From Sphaerotilus mobilis (GTDB taxonomy: Bacteria; Pseudomonadota; Gammaproteobacteria; Burkholderiales; Burkholderiaceae_C): a stretch of DNA of 64,000 nucleotides. Position numbers and translations under genes: made by a program. Location: NCBI RefSeq assembly GCF_004216565.1, contig NZ_SGWV01000012.1, positions 1 through 64,000 on the forward strand. The letters run 5' to 3'. The notes beneath the pieces are model-generated. The model worked only from the letters and a program-made list of their open reading frames with translations. It was not told where the DNA came from and searched no databases. The number at the start of each line of letters is the position of its first letter. Positions within the stretch are counted from its first letter, which is position 1. Positions 49,788 to 59,043 of the stretch are shown here, piece by piece.

Positions 49788-50639
49788 TCACGTCTGGCGG
49801 TGCTGCCAGCGTGCCCCGGTGCAGCGCCGGTGCCCGCCCAGGTCCTGCCGGTGGCCGATGGCTTGCCAGCCGCTGGCCGCGAACAAGGCGGCCACCGCGT
49901 CGGCCTGGTCGTGGCCGTGTTCGAGCAGCAGCCAGCCACCGTCGTGCAGGTGGGCCGGCGCACCGTCGACCAGCACACGCAGGTCGTCCAGGCCGTCCGG
50001 GCCGGACACCAACGCCTCGATCGGCTCATGGCGCAGGTTGACCAGGTGCGGGTCGTCGGCGCGGATGTAGGGCGGGTTGCTGACGATCAGGTCGACGCGC
50101 TCGCCGGCCAGCGGTGCGAACCATGAGCCGCAGCGCCAGTCGACCGCCAGGCCCAGCCGCTTGCCGTTGTGGCGCGCCACCGCCAGGGCAGCCGCACTGC
50201 GGTCGACCGCCGTGACGCGGGCGGCGGCGTGCCGGTGCTGGATCGCCAGCGCGATGGCGCCGCTGCCGGTGCCGAGGTCGACCACGGCGGGCGACGGCGC
50301 GGGGTGATGGCGCAACAGGTCCAGCGCCCAGTCGACCAGCGTCTCGGTGTCGGGGCGCGGGTCCAGCACGTCGGGCGTGACCTGCAGCTCCAGGCCGTGG
50401 AAGCCGTGCCGGCCGGTCAGGTAGGCCACCGGCACGCCGGCCGCACGTCGTGTGCACCAGTCGGACCAGCGGCGCGCCTCGTCGGCGCTCAGCACATGGT
50501 CGTCGTGGATCAGCAGCCAGCTGCGCGTGCGCTGCAGCAGTTCGGCCAGCAGCAGGTCGCGGTCGATGCGGTCCAGGCCGGCCGCGCGGGCCTGGGCCAG
50601 CGCCGCGGCGACGCTCACGGCCGGCGCCGACGTCGTCAT
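49788..50639 (-). CDS. prmC: Release factor glutamine methyltransferase PrmC
   Basis: 283 residues. The AdoMet motif is [14 protein letters not shown] (about 119-132), and the Gln-methylating NPPY is at 188-191 ([13 protein letters not shown]). The N-terminal helical domain ([14 protein letters not shown]) is also present. It methylates Gln in the GGQ motif of release factors, the product of the adjacent prfA gene. ATG at 50639 overlaps the prfA stop as ATGA. Confidence 0.96.
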   Translation of the reverse strand: MTTSAPAVSVAAALAQARAAGLDRIDRDLLLAELLQRTRSWLLIHDDHVLSADEARRWSDWCTRRAAGVPVAYLTGRHGFHGLELQVTPDVLDPRPDTETLVDWALDLLRHHPAPSPAVVDLGTGSGAIALAIQHRHAAARVTAVDRSAAALAVARHNGKRLGLAVDWRCGSWFAPLAGERVDLIVSNPPYIRADDPHLVNLRHEPIEALVSGPDGLDDLRVLVDGAPAHLHDGGWLLLEHGHDQADAVAALFAASGWQAIGHRQDLGGHRRCTGARWQHRQT

Positions 50640-51718
50640 CCGCGCGCTTCCAGCTCGGCCAGCTGCTCGGCCGCCTGCGCGGCCTGCAGCGCGGCGGTCA
50701 GCTCGCCGAGTTCGCCGTCCATCACCGCGCCGAGCTTGTAGAGCGTCAGGTTGATGCGGTGATCGGTCACCCGGCCCTGCGGAAAGTTGTAGGTCCGGAT
50801 GCGGTCGCTGCGGTCGCCGCTGCCGACCAGGCTGCGCCGGGTCGCCGCCTCGCGCTCGGCCCGGGCGCTGCGTTCGCGCTCATGGATGCGCGCGGCCAGC
50901 ACCTGCATCGCGCGGGCCTTGTTGCGGTGCTGCGAGCGGTCGTCCTGGCACTCGGCCACGATGCCGGTGGGCAGGTGCGTGATGCGCACCGCCGAGTCGG
51001 TCTTGTTGATGTGCTGGCCACCGGCGCCGCTGGCGCGGTAGGTGTCGATGCGCAGGTCGGCGGGGTTGATCGCCACCTCGGCGGCCTCGTCCGGCTCGGG
51101 CAGCACGGCCACCGTGCAGGTGCTGGTGTGGATGCGGCCTTGTGATTCGGTCGTCGGCACGCGCTGCACGCGGTGACCGCCGGACTCGTACTTGAGCGCC
51201 TCGTAGACCGCCTCGCCCTCGATGCGCACGACCACTTCCTTGTAGCCGCCGAGGTCGGATTCGCTGGCCGACAGGATCTCGCTGCGCCAGCCCTGTCGCT
51301 CGGCATGGCGCAGGTAGAGGCGCAGCAGGTCACCCGCAAACAGCGCCGACTCGTCGCCGCCGGTGCCGGCACGGATCTCCAGGAAGGCGTTGCGCGCGTC
51401 GTCCTCGTCACGCGGCAGCAAGGCGGTGTGCAGCGACTGTTCGAGCGCCGCCAGGCCGGCTTCGGCGGCCTCGATCTCGGCGCGGGCCAGCTCGGCCATG
51501 TCGGGGTCGTCGAGCATCGCCCGGGCGTCCACCAGCGTCTGCTCATGGCCTTGGTAGGCCTGCCAGCGTTCGACCAGCGACGACACCCGCGCATGCTCGC
51601 GGTTCAGGCCACGCAGCGTGGCGATCTGCTGGCCGATGGCCGGATCGGCCAGCGCGGCGTCGATCTCGGCCAGGCGCAGGCTCTGGCGGTCGAGCTGCTG
51701 GCGCAGGAAGGGGGACAT
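50636..51718 (-). CDS. prfA: Peptide chain release factor 1
   Basis: 360 residues. The catalytic GGQ is at 233-235 ([18 protein letters not shown]), the stop-codon-reading P-x-T is PTT at 188-190, and [16 protein letters not shown] and [15 protein letters not shown] are present. It reads UAA and UAG and releases the peptide. ATG at 51718. Gene order hemA-prfA-prmC is conserved in proteobacteria; the gap to hemA is 84 bases. Confidence 0.97.
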   Translation of the reverse strand: MSPFLRQQLDRQSLRLAEIDAALADPAIGQQIATLRGLNREHARVSSLVERWQAYQGHEQTLVDARAMLDDPDMAELARAEIEAAEAGLAALEQSLHTALLPRDEDDARNAFLEIRAGTGGDESALFAGDLLRLYLRHAERQGWRSEILSASESDLGGYKEVVVRIEGEAVYEALKYESGGHRVQRVPTTESQGRIHTSTCTVAVLPEPDEAAEVAINPADLRIDTYRASGAGGQHINKTDSAVRITHLPTGIVAECQDDRSQHRNKARAMQVLAARIHERERSARAEREAATRRSLVGSGDRSDRIRTYNFPQGRVTDHRINLTLYKLGAVMDGELGELTAALQAAQAAEQLAELEARG

Positions 51719-51802
51719 GGCGGAGGCGGGCAGGGCCCGGGGAAGAAGGCGGCGGGGACGGTCGACGCAGGTCCGTCGAGGGCGTTGACGGCAGCCGTGT
51801 CG

Positions 51803-53122
51803 CTAGGACTCGTCGCCGCCGTCTTGCGCACCGGCGCGCCCGGGCCGGCGTGTCTCGCCGCGCAGGAACAGCCGCGAGACCACTTCAGCGGTCATCGCCC
51901 GCTGGTTGGGGTCGGCGTTGTGCAGCTCGGCCAGCGCGCCGTGCAGCATCTTCTGGGTCAGCCCGCGCGACAGGGCGTCGAGCACCGCGTCGACGTCCGA
52001 GCCCTTGGCTAGCAGCTTGCGGGCCCGCGCGATCTCGGCCGCGCGCCAGGCGTCGGCCTGGGCGTTGAGCGACTGGATCAGCGGCACCGTGGCGCGCTGG
52101 GCCAGCCAGTGCACGAAGTTCTGCACGCCCGCGTCGATGATGGCCTCGGCCTGCGCCACGGCGGCCTGACGCTTCTCGCCGGCGGTCTGGACCAGCGCCG
52201 ACAGGTCATCGACGGTGTAGAGGTAGACGTCGTCGAGCTGGGCGATCTCGGGCTCGATGTCGCGCGGCACGGCCAGGTCGACCATGAACATCGGCCGGCG
52301 CTTGCGGGCCTTCAGGGCCCGTTCGACGGCACCCAGGCCGATCAGCGGCAGCGTGCTGGCGGTGCAGGAGACGACCGCGTCGAACTCGTGCAGGCGGGCC
52401 GGCAGATCGGCCAGGCGCATGGCCTCGGCGCCGAAGTGGCTGGCCAGCTTCTCGCCACGTTCGAGGGTGCGGTTGGCGATGGTGATGTGCTTGGGCGCCT
52501 TGGCCGCGAAGTGGGTCGCGGCCAGCTCGATCATCTCGCCCGCGCCGACAAACAGGATGCGGATCTTGTGCAGGTCCTCGAACAGCTGGCCGGCCAGGCG
52601 CACGGCCGCCGCCGCCATGCTGATCGAGTGCGAGCCGATCTCGGTCGAGGTGCGGACCTCCTTGGCGACCGAGAACGAGCGCTGGAACATCTGGTGCAGC
52701 GTCGTGCCGAGCGTGCCGGCGGCATCGGCCTCGCGCACGGCCTGCTTCATCTGGCCCAGGATCTGCGGCTCGCCCAGCACCATCGAGTCCAGCCCGGAGG
52801 CGACCCGGAAGACGTGCCGGGCGGCTTCGTGGCGTTCCATCACGTGGGTGTGGCGGCGCAGGTCATCGGTGCTGACGCCGCCGTGCGTGGCCAGCCAGTC
52901 GAGCACCGGCACGACCAGCTGATGGGCCTGGCCGGGATCGGCCGCGACATACAGCTCGGTGCGGTTGCAGGTCGACAGCAGCGCCACTTCGGGCTCGGCC
53001 CTTTGCAGCCCGCCGCGCAGGCCCTGCAGGGCCGGACCGAGCTGGTCGAGCGTGAAGGCGAACCGGCCACGCAGGTCGACCGGCGCGGTGTGGTGGTTCA
53101 GGCTGAGGGCGAAGACGCTCAT
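51803..53122 (-). CDS. hemA: Glutamyl-tRNA reductase
   Basis: 439 residues. The catalytic Cys52 is in [11 protein letters not shown], followed by [22 protein letters not shown], the NADPH domain ([12 protein letters not shown]) and the C-terminal dimer domain. It reduces glutamyl-tRNA to glutamate-1-semialdehyde, the first step of heme synthesis. The ATG at 53122 begins [14 protein letters not shown], the standard N-terminus. The tail after LFLRGETRR is poorly conserved. Divergent from a small membrane-protein gene. Confidence 0.97.
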   Translation of the reverse strand: MSVFALSLNHHTAPVDLRGRFAFTLDQLGPALQGLRGGLQRAEPEVALLSTCNRTELYVAADPGQAHQLVVPVLDWLATHGGVSTDDLRRHTHVMERHEAARHVFRVASGLDSMVLGEPQILGQMKQAVREADAAGTLGTTLHQMFQRSFSVAKEVRTSTEIGSHSISMAAAAVRLAGQLFEDLHKIRILFVGAGEMIELAATHFAAKAPKHITIANRTLERGEKLASHFGAEAMRLADLPARLHEFDAVVSCTASTLPLIGLGAVERALKARKRRPMFMVDLAVPRDIEPEIAQLDDVYLYTVDDLSALVQTAGEKRQAAVAQAEAIIDAGVQNFVHWLAQRATVPLIQSLNAQADAWRAAEIARARKLLAKGSDVDAVLDALSRGLTQKMLHGALAELHNADPNQRAMTAEVVSRLFLRGETRRPGRAGAQDGGDES

Positions 53123-53241
53123 GGCGCGATTGTAAGATTTCGGGTCCTTGCGTCGCCTGGATCCAGACGCAAGTTTCAACTTCTGACCGCTGCTTGCAGA
53201 CGGGCGCCACGCCACCGCGTTTCTCCAAGTGACCACCCGCC

Positions 53242-53529
53242 ATGGGCTTCCTCGACGCGCTCGATCACCTGCTGAACTTTATGCTGCCGGCGCTGGTGCT
53301 GGCCGCCTTGACGGCCGCCCTGGCCAAGCTGCTCTGGCGCGACGCACTGGCCGGCGTGGCGTGGCAGCGGCTGGCGCTGCATGCCGGCTGCGGTGGCCTG
53401 ATCGCGCTGGTCGGCGGCCTGTTGCTGCAGGGCCGTGACGGCCGCATGTCGACCTGGGCCGCGCTGGTCGTGGCCAACGCGATCGGCCTGTGGTGGGTCG
53501 GCTTCGGGCCCGGCCGGCGACGCGCCTGA
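53242..53529 (+). CDS. Small conserved membrane protein, unknown function
   Basis: 95 residues with three hydrophobic segments ([54 protein letters not shown]). Its position, divergent from hemA, is common in Burkholderiales, where homologues are annotated as hypothetical. The stop is directly adjacent to the convergent MBL gene's stop. No function can be proposed. Confidence 0.75.
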   Translation: MGFLDALDHLLNFMLPALVLAALTAALAKLLWRDALAGVAWQRLALHAGCGGLIALVGGLLLQGRDGRMSTWAALVVANAIGLWWVGFGPGRRRA

Positions 53530-54492
53530 TCAGGCGTCGCGCACGAGCTCGCCGTCGCGCCGCAGCGCGCCGCTGCCCAGCAGGTCGGCCAGCAGGTCCT
53601 CGAACCAGTCCTCGACCCGGCCGGCGACCCCGGCGGCGCGCTGCGTCGCGGCCACCAGCGGCGTCTCGCGGCCCCAGCGGCGCAGCTCGACCAGCGCCTG
53701 CTCGCCGACCTCCATCAGGTGGTACTTCACCAGCACCTTGCCCGCGTGACGGGCATGGCGTGACGGGTCGGCGCGGTGGTTGGCCAGGCGGCTGCGGGCG
53801 CGGGCCAGCGCGCCGGTGACATCCTCGAAAGGCGCGCCGTGGCCCGGCACGACGCAGCGCACCGGCAGGCGCTCGATCAGGTCCAGCACCTCGCCGACCT
53901 CGTCGAAGCCGGACTCGCCGTCCAGCTCCGGAAAGACCACGCCAAAGCCGTTCTCCCACAGCGCATCGGCCGACAGCAGCACACCGTGCTGCGGCTCGAA
54001 CAGCAGCACCGAATCCGGGTCATGGCCGGGCGCGGCCAGCACGTCCCAGGCGAGGCCGCCCACCTGCAGGGGCACGCCGGGCTGCAGCACCGCATCGACC
54101 TCGAAGCGCGGGCAGAACTGGCCGGTGGCGCGGTAGCTCAGCGCGGCCTCGTCCCAGTCGCGCACGGCGCCCGCCTGGCCGGGCGGCACCCAGACCTCGG
54201 CGCCGAAGGCCGTGCGCAGCCGGGCATTGCCGCCGCAGTGGTCCGAATGCAGGTGGGTGTTGACGAGTCGACCGAGCCGCGCGTCGGGTCCGCCCGCTGC
54301 GTGCAAGGCATGGCGCACCAGCGCCTCGGTCTGCGCCGCGTGCACGCCGTGGCCGCTGTCGACCAGCACCGCCGGCTCGCCCGGCAGGCCGTGCAACAGC
54401 GTGTTGTTGGACGACAGCCAGCCGCGCTGCAGGACGCTCAGGTGCGTGGGCAGCGGGGCCACTGCGTGTCGGCTGGAAACGTCAACGCTCAT
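53530..54492 (-). CDS. Metallo-beta-lactamase-fold hydrolase
   Basis: 320 residues. The metal motif is NTHLHSDHCGGNARL (H-x-H-x-D-H), with further ligands in LAAPGHDPDSVLLF and VVPGHGAPFEDV. The C-terminal 90 residues are helical (LVKYHLMEVGEQALVELRRWG), as in the winged-helix tail of LACTB2-like enzymes. It hydrolyses an ester, thioester or nucleic acid bond; substrate unknown. ATG at 54492. Stops of this and the small membrane protein abut. Confidence 0.87.
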   Translation of the reverse strand: MSVDVSSRHAVAPLPTHLSVLQRGWLSSNNTLLHGLPGEPAVLVDSGHGVHAAQTEALVRHALHAAGGPDARLGRLVNTHLHSDHCGGNARLRTAFGAEVWVPPGQAGAVRDWDEAALSYRATGQFCPRFEVDAVLQPGVPLQVGGLAWDVLAAPGHDPDSVLLFEPQHGVLLSADALWENGFGVVFPELDGESGFDEVGEVLDLIERLPVRCVVPGHGAPFEDVTGALARARSRLANHRADPSRHARHAGKVLVKYHLMEVGEQALVELRRWGRETPLVAATQRAAGVAGRVEDWFEDLLADLLGSGALRRDGELVRDA

Positions 54493-54590
54493 GGGCAGCT
54501 CGGTCTTCTACAAGTTCCGGTGATTGTCGGTGGCAGGTCGGCCACTTAGTTTCGAGCGGCTTTCCAACCCACCACGACAGGGAGACCCGC

Positions 54591-55934
54591 ATGACCCGCA
54601 CCTTCGATCCGCTCGCCGCCGCCGCGCTGGCCTTGTGCGCCACCGGCCTGCCGGCGCAGGCCAACCAATCGCTTTTCACCCCCGGCTACGGCCTGACGGT
54701 CGGTCCGGTCTTCAACCGCAACAACCTCAGCTCGGCGGGCTACAACCCGGCCAACGCCGTCCGCCTGGTCGACGCCGATGAATCGGTCCGCTTCGGGCTG
54801 ATGCAGGCCGGCGCGCAGTACACGCTCGGCGAGATCGATGACCTGCAGAAGCAGCTCGACGCGATGGACGCGGCGGTGCAGGCCGCGCGCGACCAGCCCC
54901 TGACGGCGCAGGCGCGCGTCGATCAGATCAACACACTCTTGCCCAATCTGGAGAAGGGCGCCCGCATCCACCTCGCCGCCGGCGGCAGCCTGCTGACGCC
55001 GCTGCTGATCCGCAGCGTACGCCTGGGCGGCGTCTTCTCGGTGGTGGCCAATGCGCAGGTCCAGGTGGCCGGGCAGTTCCTGGGACGGGATGCCGAGCTC
55101 GCCGTGGATGCCGGCAACCAGACGGTCGGTCTGAAGACCCGCTCCGGCTTCGACGTCCGCGTCGCCCGCCTGACCCAGCTCGCGCTCGGCTACGGCACCG
55201 AGCTGACCCGCCGGCTCGACATCAACGCCAACCGCGGCCAGCTCGACGCCGGTCTGCGCCTGAACGTCTACCAGGCCAAGCTCTATCGCCAGGTGGTCGG
55301 CTTCACCGACGAGAACGGCAATGGCAACAGCGGCAGCGGCGGCAGCACCTTCTCGCAGGACAGCGTCGACAGCCGCAGCGCATCGGCCGTGGGTGTCGAC
55401 CTGGGCGTGGCCTGGACGGCGACGAACTACCAGTTGGGCGCAACCCTCTACAACATCGGCCAACCCACTTTCCGATACCCCGATCCCCTGCAGGACACCT
55501 CGGCGGTCAACCGATATGCCGCCGCTGGGCTGAGCGCCGAACAGGCCAACGCCCAGGTCGCGCTCAAGACGCACCTCGTGCTCGAAGGCTCGCTCTACAG
55601 CGACAACAAGCGCTGGCTGGGCCAGACCAGCCTGGCGCTCAACGAGACGCCCGACGTGGTCGGCGAACCGCAGCGGCTGGCGAGCCTCTCGCTCAGCTAC
55701 AACGCCGAGCGTTTCGAGGGCTCCTTCGGCACGTTGCTGAACTACATCGTGCCGAGCGTGCGGCTGGGTCTGCGCAAGAACCTCGCCGGTAGCCGCCTGG
55801 GCAGCACCGGCCTCGGCTTCAGCTGGGGCATCGTCAACCTTGACTTCCACCAGAGCCAGCAGAAGGTCAGCGCCGATGGCGGCAGCGTGCCGCGCAGCGC
55901 CGGCGCGTCGCTGTCGGTGACGGAGAAGTTCTGA
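54591..55934 (+). CDS. TraF_2-type envelope protein (paralogue 1)
   Basis: 447 residues. The signal peptide ends near PAQANQ. The conserved start of the mature protein is [20 protein letters not shown], followed by NPANAVRLVDADESVRFG, a helical insertion at 75-115, and barrel-like strands to the final ASLSVTEKF. The family (PF13729, named after plasmid TraF) resembles FadL/OMP-type barrels, and there are no conjugation genes here, so the name should not be read as function. A paralogue lies at 59044-60426. ATG at 54591 with GGGAG upstream. The companion gene starts on its stop (TGATG). Confidence 0.78.
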   Translation: MTRTFDPLAAAALALCATGLPAQANQSLFTPGYGLTVGPVFNRNNLSSAGYNPANAVRLVDADESVRFGLMQAGAQYTLGEIDDLQKQLDAMDAAVQAARDQPLTAQARVDQINTLLPNLEKGARIHLAAGGSLLTPLLIRSVRLGGVFSVVANAQVQVAGQFLGRDAELAVDAGNQTVGLKTRSGFDVRVARLTQLALGYGTELTRRLDINANRGQLDAGLRLNVYQAKLYRQVVGFTDENGNGNSGSGGSTFSQDSVDSRSASAVGVDLGVAWTATNYQLGATLYNIGQPTFRYPDPLQDTSAVNRYAAAGLSAEQANAQVALKTHLVLEGSLYSDNKRWLGQTSLALNETPDVVGEPQRLASLSLSYNAERFEGSFGTLLNYIVPSVRLGLRKNLAGSRLGSTGLGFSWGIVNLDFHQSQQKVSADGGSVPRSAGASLSVTEKF

Positions 55935-56782
55935 TGGCCGCGGACCTACCGCCCTCGGACGCTCGCGACACCCGGGCCGCGATGCCCGAGTCCGGCTATT
56001 CCTACTTCGTGGGCGTGGCCGTGCAGCGCCTGAGCTACGAGGAATACGCGTCGACCCTGCCGGTGCGCAGCAAGGCCGTCGTCAACAACCCGCTGCTGGT
56101 CAGCGGTGCCCTGTATGCGTTGGCGCCGGATGTGCTGTTCTCGCTCGACAACGAGACCAGCTTCGCGCCGGTCAGCGGGCGCGAGACATGGACCGCGCCG
56201 GTGGGTACACGCTTTCCCGTCACCGGACAGCCCGACATCGTGACCACCGTGCCGGTGGTGCAGACCAACGGCGTGCGCATCAGCGACAGCACCACCCGCC
56301 TGCTGGGCCAGATCCGGCTGCGCGGCCCCTGGTTCGTGTCGACCGGTCCGGCCTTCCACAGCCAGTCCTTCCGGCGCTACAGCTTTGCCGCCGGTGTCGA
56401 CCAGGCCGTGGATGTCGCCACTGGCGAGACCATCGAAGAAACCTCTGCCGAACTCTTGTGGCACCTCGGCCTGGGCTACGAGAGCGAGCGCGTGCGGGGC
56501 ACGCCCGTGCACCTGGCTGGGCGCGTGGGCGTGGCGGTGCCGGTCTGGCGCAAGGTCGAGAACACGGCGCACCCCGGCGTCATCTTTGGCAACACCCGGG
56601 GCGGCTACGACCTGGGCATCGAGGGTCGCGCCAGCATCGCCGTGTTCGACCATGTGCATCTGGGCCTGTGGGGCCGGCTGCAGACCTCGGCGCGGCCGGT
56701 CGACCAGCAGGGCAAGCTGGAATTGCCGCGCACCCGCCAGGGCAATCGGTCGATCGGCGTCGAATTCCTCTGGAAGCTCTGA
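55934..56782 (+). CDS. Unassigned envelope protein coupled to TraF_2 paralogue 1
   Basis: 282 residues. No signal peptide is visible at the annotated start (MAADLPPSDARDTRAAMPESGYS). The body is strand-rich (YSYFVGVAVQRLSYEEY, TTRLLGQIRLRGPWFVSTGPAFHSQ, VHLAGRVGVAVPVWRKVE, LGIEGRASIAVFDHVHLGLWGRL) and ends IGVEFLWKL, so it resembles an outer-membrane barrel. The start shares one base with the preceding stop (TGATG), pointing to translational coupling. It could be a second barrel or, given the missing signal peptide, a frameshift-separated domain of the preceding protein. I do not recognise the family. Confidence 0.6.
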   Translation: MAADLPPSDARDTRAAMPESGYSYFVGVAVQRLSYEEYASTLPVRSKAVVNNPLLVSGALYALAPDVLFSLDNETSFAPVSGRETWTAPVGTRFPVTGQPDIVTTVPVVQTNGVRISDSTTRLLGQIRLRGPWFVSTGPAFHSQSFRRYSFAAGVDQAVDVATGETIEETSAELLWHLGLGYESERVRGTPVHLAGRVGVAVPVWRKVENTAHPGVIFGNTRGGYDLGIEGRASIAVFDHVHLGLWGRLQTSARPVDQQGKLELPRTRQGNRSIGVEFLWKL

Positions 56783-56803
56783 CCAGCCCTGTCTTCTGGC
56801 GGC

Positions 56804-58204
56804 TCAGCCGCGCGTGACGACCTCGCCACGCAGCGAATGCGGGTAGGCCCGCGTGATGGCCACGTCGACCATCTGACCGACCAGCCGGTCGCGCTGCGGG
56901 CCGCCGTCGAAGTTGACGATGCGGTTGCAGGCCGTGCGGCCCATCAGCTCGGCCGGATCGCGCCGGCTCGGGCCTTCGACCAGGATGCGCTGGACCGTGC
57001 CGACGCGGCTGTCGCTGATGCGGCGCACGTTCTCCTCGATGCGCGCCTGCAGCTGCTGCAGGCGGGCCAGCTTGACGTCCTGCGGTGTGTCGTCCTGCAG
57101 CGCCGCAGCCGGTGTGCCGGGGCGCGGGCTGAAGACGAAGCTGAAGCTGGCGTCGAAGCCGATCTCGTCGATCAGCTTCATCGTGCGGGCGTGGTCGTCC
57201 TCGGTCTCGCCGGGGAAGCCGACGATGAAATCGGTCGACAGGCTGATGCCGGGCCGGATCGCACGCAGCTTGCGGATCGTGCTCTTGTATTCGAGGGTGG
57301 TGTATCCGCGCTTCATCGCCATCAGGATGCGGTCCGAGCCGTGCTGAACCGGCAGGTGCAGGTGGTCGACCAGCTGCGGCACGCTGGCGTAGACGTCGAT
57401 CAGGCGCTGCGTGAACTCGTTGGGATGGCTGGTGGTGTAGCGGATGCGCTCGATGCCGGGGATCTCGGCCACGTACTCGATCAGCGTGGCGAAGTCGGCG
57501 ATCTCGGCACTGCCGCCCATCGGACCGCGGTAGGCGTTGACGTTCTGGCCCAGCAGCGTGACCTCGCGCACGCCCTGGTCGGCCAGGCCGGCGACCTCGG
57601 TCAGCACCTCCTCGAAGGGCCGGCTGAACTCCTCGCCGCGGGTGTAGGGCACGACGCAGTAGGAGCAGTACTTGCTGCAGCCTTCCATGATCGACACAAA
57701 GGCCGACGAGCCCTCGACGCGGGCTGGCGGCAGGTGGTCGAACTTCTCGATCTCGGGGAAGCTGATGTCGACCTGCGGGCGGCCCTGCGTGCGGCGGCGC
57801 TCCAGCAGCTGTGGCAGGCGGTGCAGGGTCTGCGGCCCGAACACCACGTCGACATAGGGCGCGCGCTCGATGATGGCCGCGCCTTCCTGGCTCGCCACGC
57901 AGCCGCCGACGCCGATCATCACGCCACGCGCCTTCAGGTGCTTGACGCGGCCGAGGTCGCTGAAGACCTTCTCCTGCGCCTTCTCGCGCACCGAGCAGGT
58001 GTTGAAGAGGATCAGGTCGGCCTGCTCCGGATCGTCGGTGGGCGTGTAGCCCTGCGCCGCGTTCATGACGTCGGACATCTTGTCCGAGTCGTATTCGTTC
58101 ATCTGGCAGCCGAAGGTCCGGATGTAGACCTTCTTCGTGGCGGGCTCGACGGCCGCTGCGGTGGGGGCGTCCAAGGCGGACGCGGCGGGGAGTTCTTGGG
58201 TCAT
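56804..58204 (-). CDS. miaB: tRNA-2-methylthio-N6-isopentenyladenosine synthase MiaB
   Basis: 466 residues. The N-terminal UPF0004 domain holds three cluster cysteines ([30 protein letters not shown]). The radical SAM motif is [20 protein letters not shown] domain ends the protein ([24 protein letters not shown]). It adds a methylthio group to A37 of tRNAs reading UNN codons. The ATG at 58204 was preferred over an upstream start at 58288 that adds Arg/Pro-rich sequence. Convergent with the TraF_2 companion gene. Confidence 0.96.
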   Translation of the reverse strand: MTQELPAASALDAPTAAAVEPATKKVYIRTFGCQMNEYDSDKMSDVMNAAQGYTPTDDPEQADLILFNTCSVREKAQEKVFSDLGRVKHLKARGVMIGVGGCVASQEGAAIIERAPYVDVVFGPQTLHRLPQLLERRRTQGRPQVDISFPEIEKFDHLPPARVEGSSAFVSIMEGCSKYCSYCVVPYTRGEEFSRPFEEVLTEVAGLADQGVREVTLLGQNVNAYRGPMGGSAEIADFATLIEYVAEIPGIERIRYTTSHPNEFTQRLIDVYASVPQLVDHLHLPVQHGSDRILMAMKRGYTTLEYKSTIRKLRAIRPGISLSTDFIVGFPGETEDDHARTMKLIDEIGFDASFSFVFSPRPGTPAAALQDDTPQDVKLARLQQLQARIEENVRRISDSRVGTVQRILVEGPSRRDPAELMGRTACNRIVNFDGGPQRDRLVGQMVDVAITRAYPHSLRGEVVTRG

Positions 58205-58345
58205 CGGGTGGCGCCTCGGTGATGGTGTAGAGCCAGCGGCTGCGCGGGGTCGAACGGGAAGGGCGCGGAGTTTATCGCCCGGTGGCATCCCGCCCAGGGA
58301 CGAGGCCGTGACCTGCGGCAGGCCCAGGTTGCAATCGTTTTCGGA

Positions 58346-58364
58346 AATCGGGGTAACCCTGATT
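58346..58364. promoter_or_regulatory. 19-bp near-perfect palindrome upstream of the small ORF
   Basis: AATCGGGGTAACCCTGATT pairs in eight of nine positions around a central A. It lies 68 bases before the small ORF at 58432 and 140 bases upstream of the divergent miaB start. It shares the GGGTAA core with the palindrome upstream of the acetyltransferase gene (24131-24148), suggesting a common DNA-binding regulator. Confidence 0.4.
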
Positions 58365-58431
58365 CAGCCGGCGCGAGACCGGGCCGAAGAGACGACCTCA
58401 GCCGTCTGCGCATCATCCGAGAAGGATCGAC

Positions 58432-58722
58432 ATGTCGACCATCGCCAACACCGCCACCACCGCTACCGCCAACAGCGCCAAGTCCCCCACGTCGCTGCCC
58501 GTCGAGGCCGACTGGGACGATTTCCTGCACCACGTCAAACACGAGATCACGGACTTGGCCGACGAACTGCTGCTAGCGCTGTCGACCCAGCCGGGCATCG
58601 AGATCGACCAAGACCTGGCCAGCCTGATGCGCTCGATGGACGAGCTGTTGCGGCTCTACCGAAACCGCAGCGACGTGGACCGGGTCGAGTTCGACAGGAC
58701 GCTTGGCGCGGTCGACGACTGA
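58432..58722 (+). CDS. Small acidic protein of unknown function
   Basis: 96 residues. The first 22 residues are Thr/Ala/Ser-rich, followed by two predicted helices (WDDFLHHVKHEITDLADELLLAL; LASLMRSMDELLRLYRN) that are amphipathic and could form a helical hairpin or coiled coil. The ATG at 58432 follows GAGAAGGA, a strong ribosome site, and the stop is followed by a terminator, so it looks like a real single-gene transcript. No family is recognised. Confidence 0.65.
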   Translation: MSTIANTATTATANSAKSPTSLPVEADWDDFLHHVKHEITDLADELLLALSTQPGIEIDQDLASLMRSMDELLRLYRNRSDVDRVEFDRTLGAVDD

Positions 58723-58741
58723 ATACAGGACTGGAAACGGA

Positions 58742-58773
58742 AAGGCCCCGAAGTCTTTCGACGTCGGGGCCTT
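58742..58773. terminator. Bidirectional terminator between the small ORF and the tRNA
   Basis: AAGGCCCCGA (58742-58751) and TCGGGGCCTT (58764-58773) form a perfect 10-bp stem with a 12-base loop. It lies 19 bases after the small ORF stop and 6 bases past the tRNA 3' end on the opposite strand. TTTCCGTTTCC follows on the minus strand. Confidence 0.8.
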
Positions 58774-58779
58774 CTGATC

Positions 58780-58856
<77 letters not shown>

Positions 58857-58867
58857 TTGAGCCCGCT

Positions 58868-58897
58868 AGTATAGTGAGGGCTTCGGTTGCTTGGCAA
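58868..58897 (-). promoter_or_regulatory. Promoter of the tRNA gene
   Basis: On the minus strand TTGCCA (58892-58897) and TATACT (58868-58873) stand 18 bases apart, close to the sigma-70 consensus. The -10 ends 11 bases before the mature tRNA 5' end at 58856. Confidence 0.8.
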
Positions 58898-58993
58898 GCG
58901 TTTTTTGAGTCGCTCCGATTTGCAGCCAGGACCTCACGGCGGCTGGGCCTCTGGGCGGGGCGCGAACTCAACTTCCCAGGCGGGGGGTCGATA

Positions 58994-59043
58994 GCAGGGC
59001 TTCACTTTCTTCGGCTCATCCGAGCCCTGCCCAGGAGCCCTGC
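58994..59043 (+). promoter_or_regulatory. Leader with two alternative hairpins before TraF_2 paralogue 2
   Basis: GCAGGGCT (58994-59001) can pair with AGCCCTGC at 59023-59030 or with a second copy at 59036-59043. The second choice covers the end of the ribosome site AGGAG (59033-59037) and runs to the GTG start at 59044, so the two pairings could switch translation on or off. This is a reading of complementarity only; no folding was computed. Confidence 0.4.
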
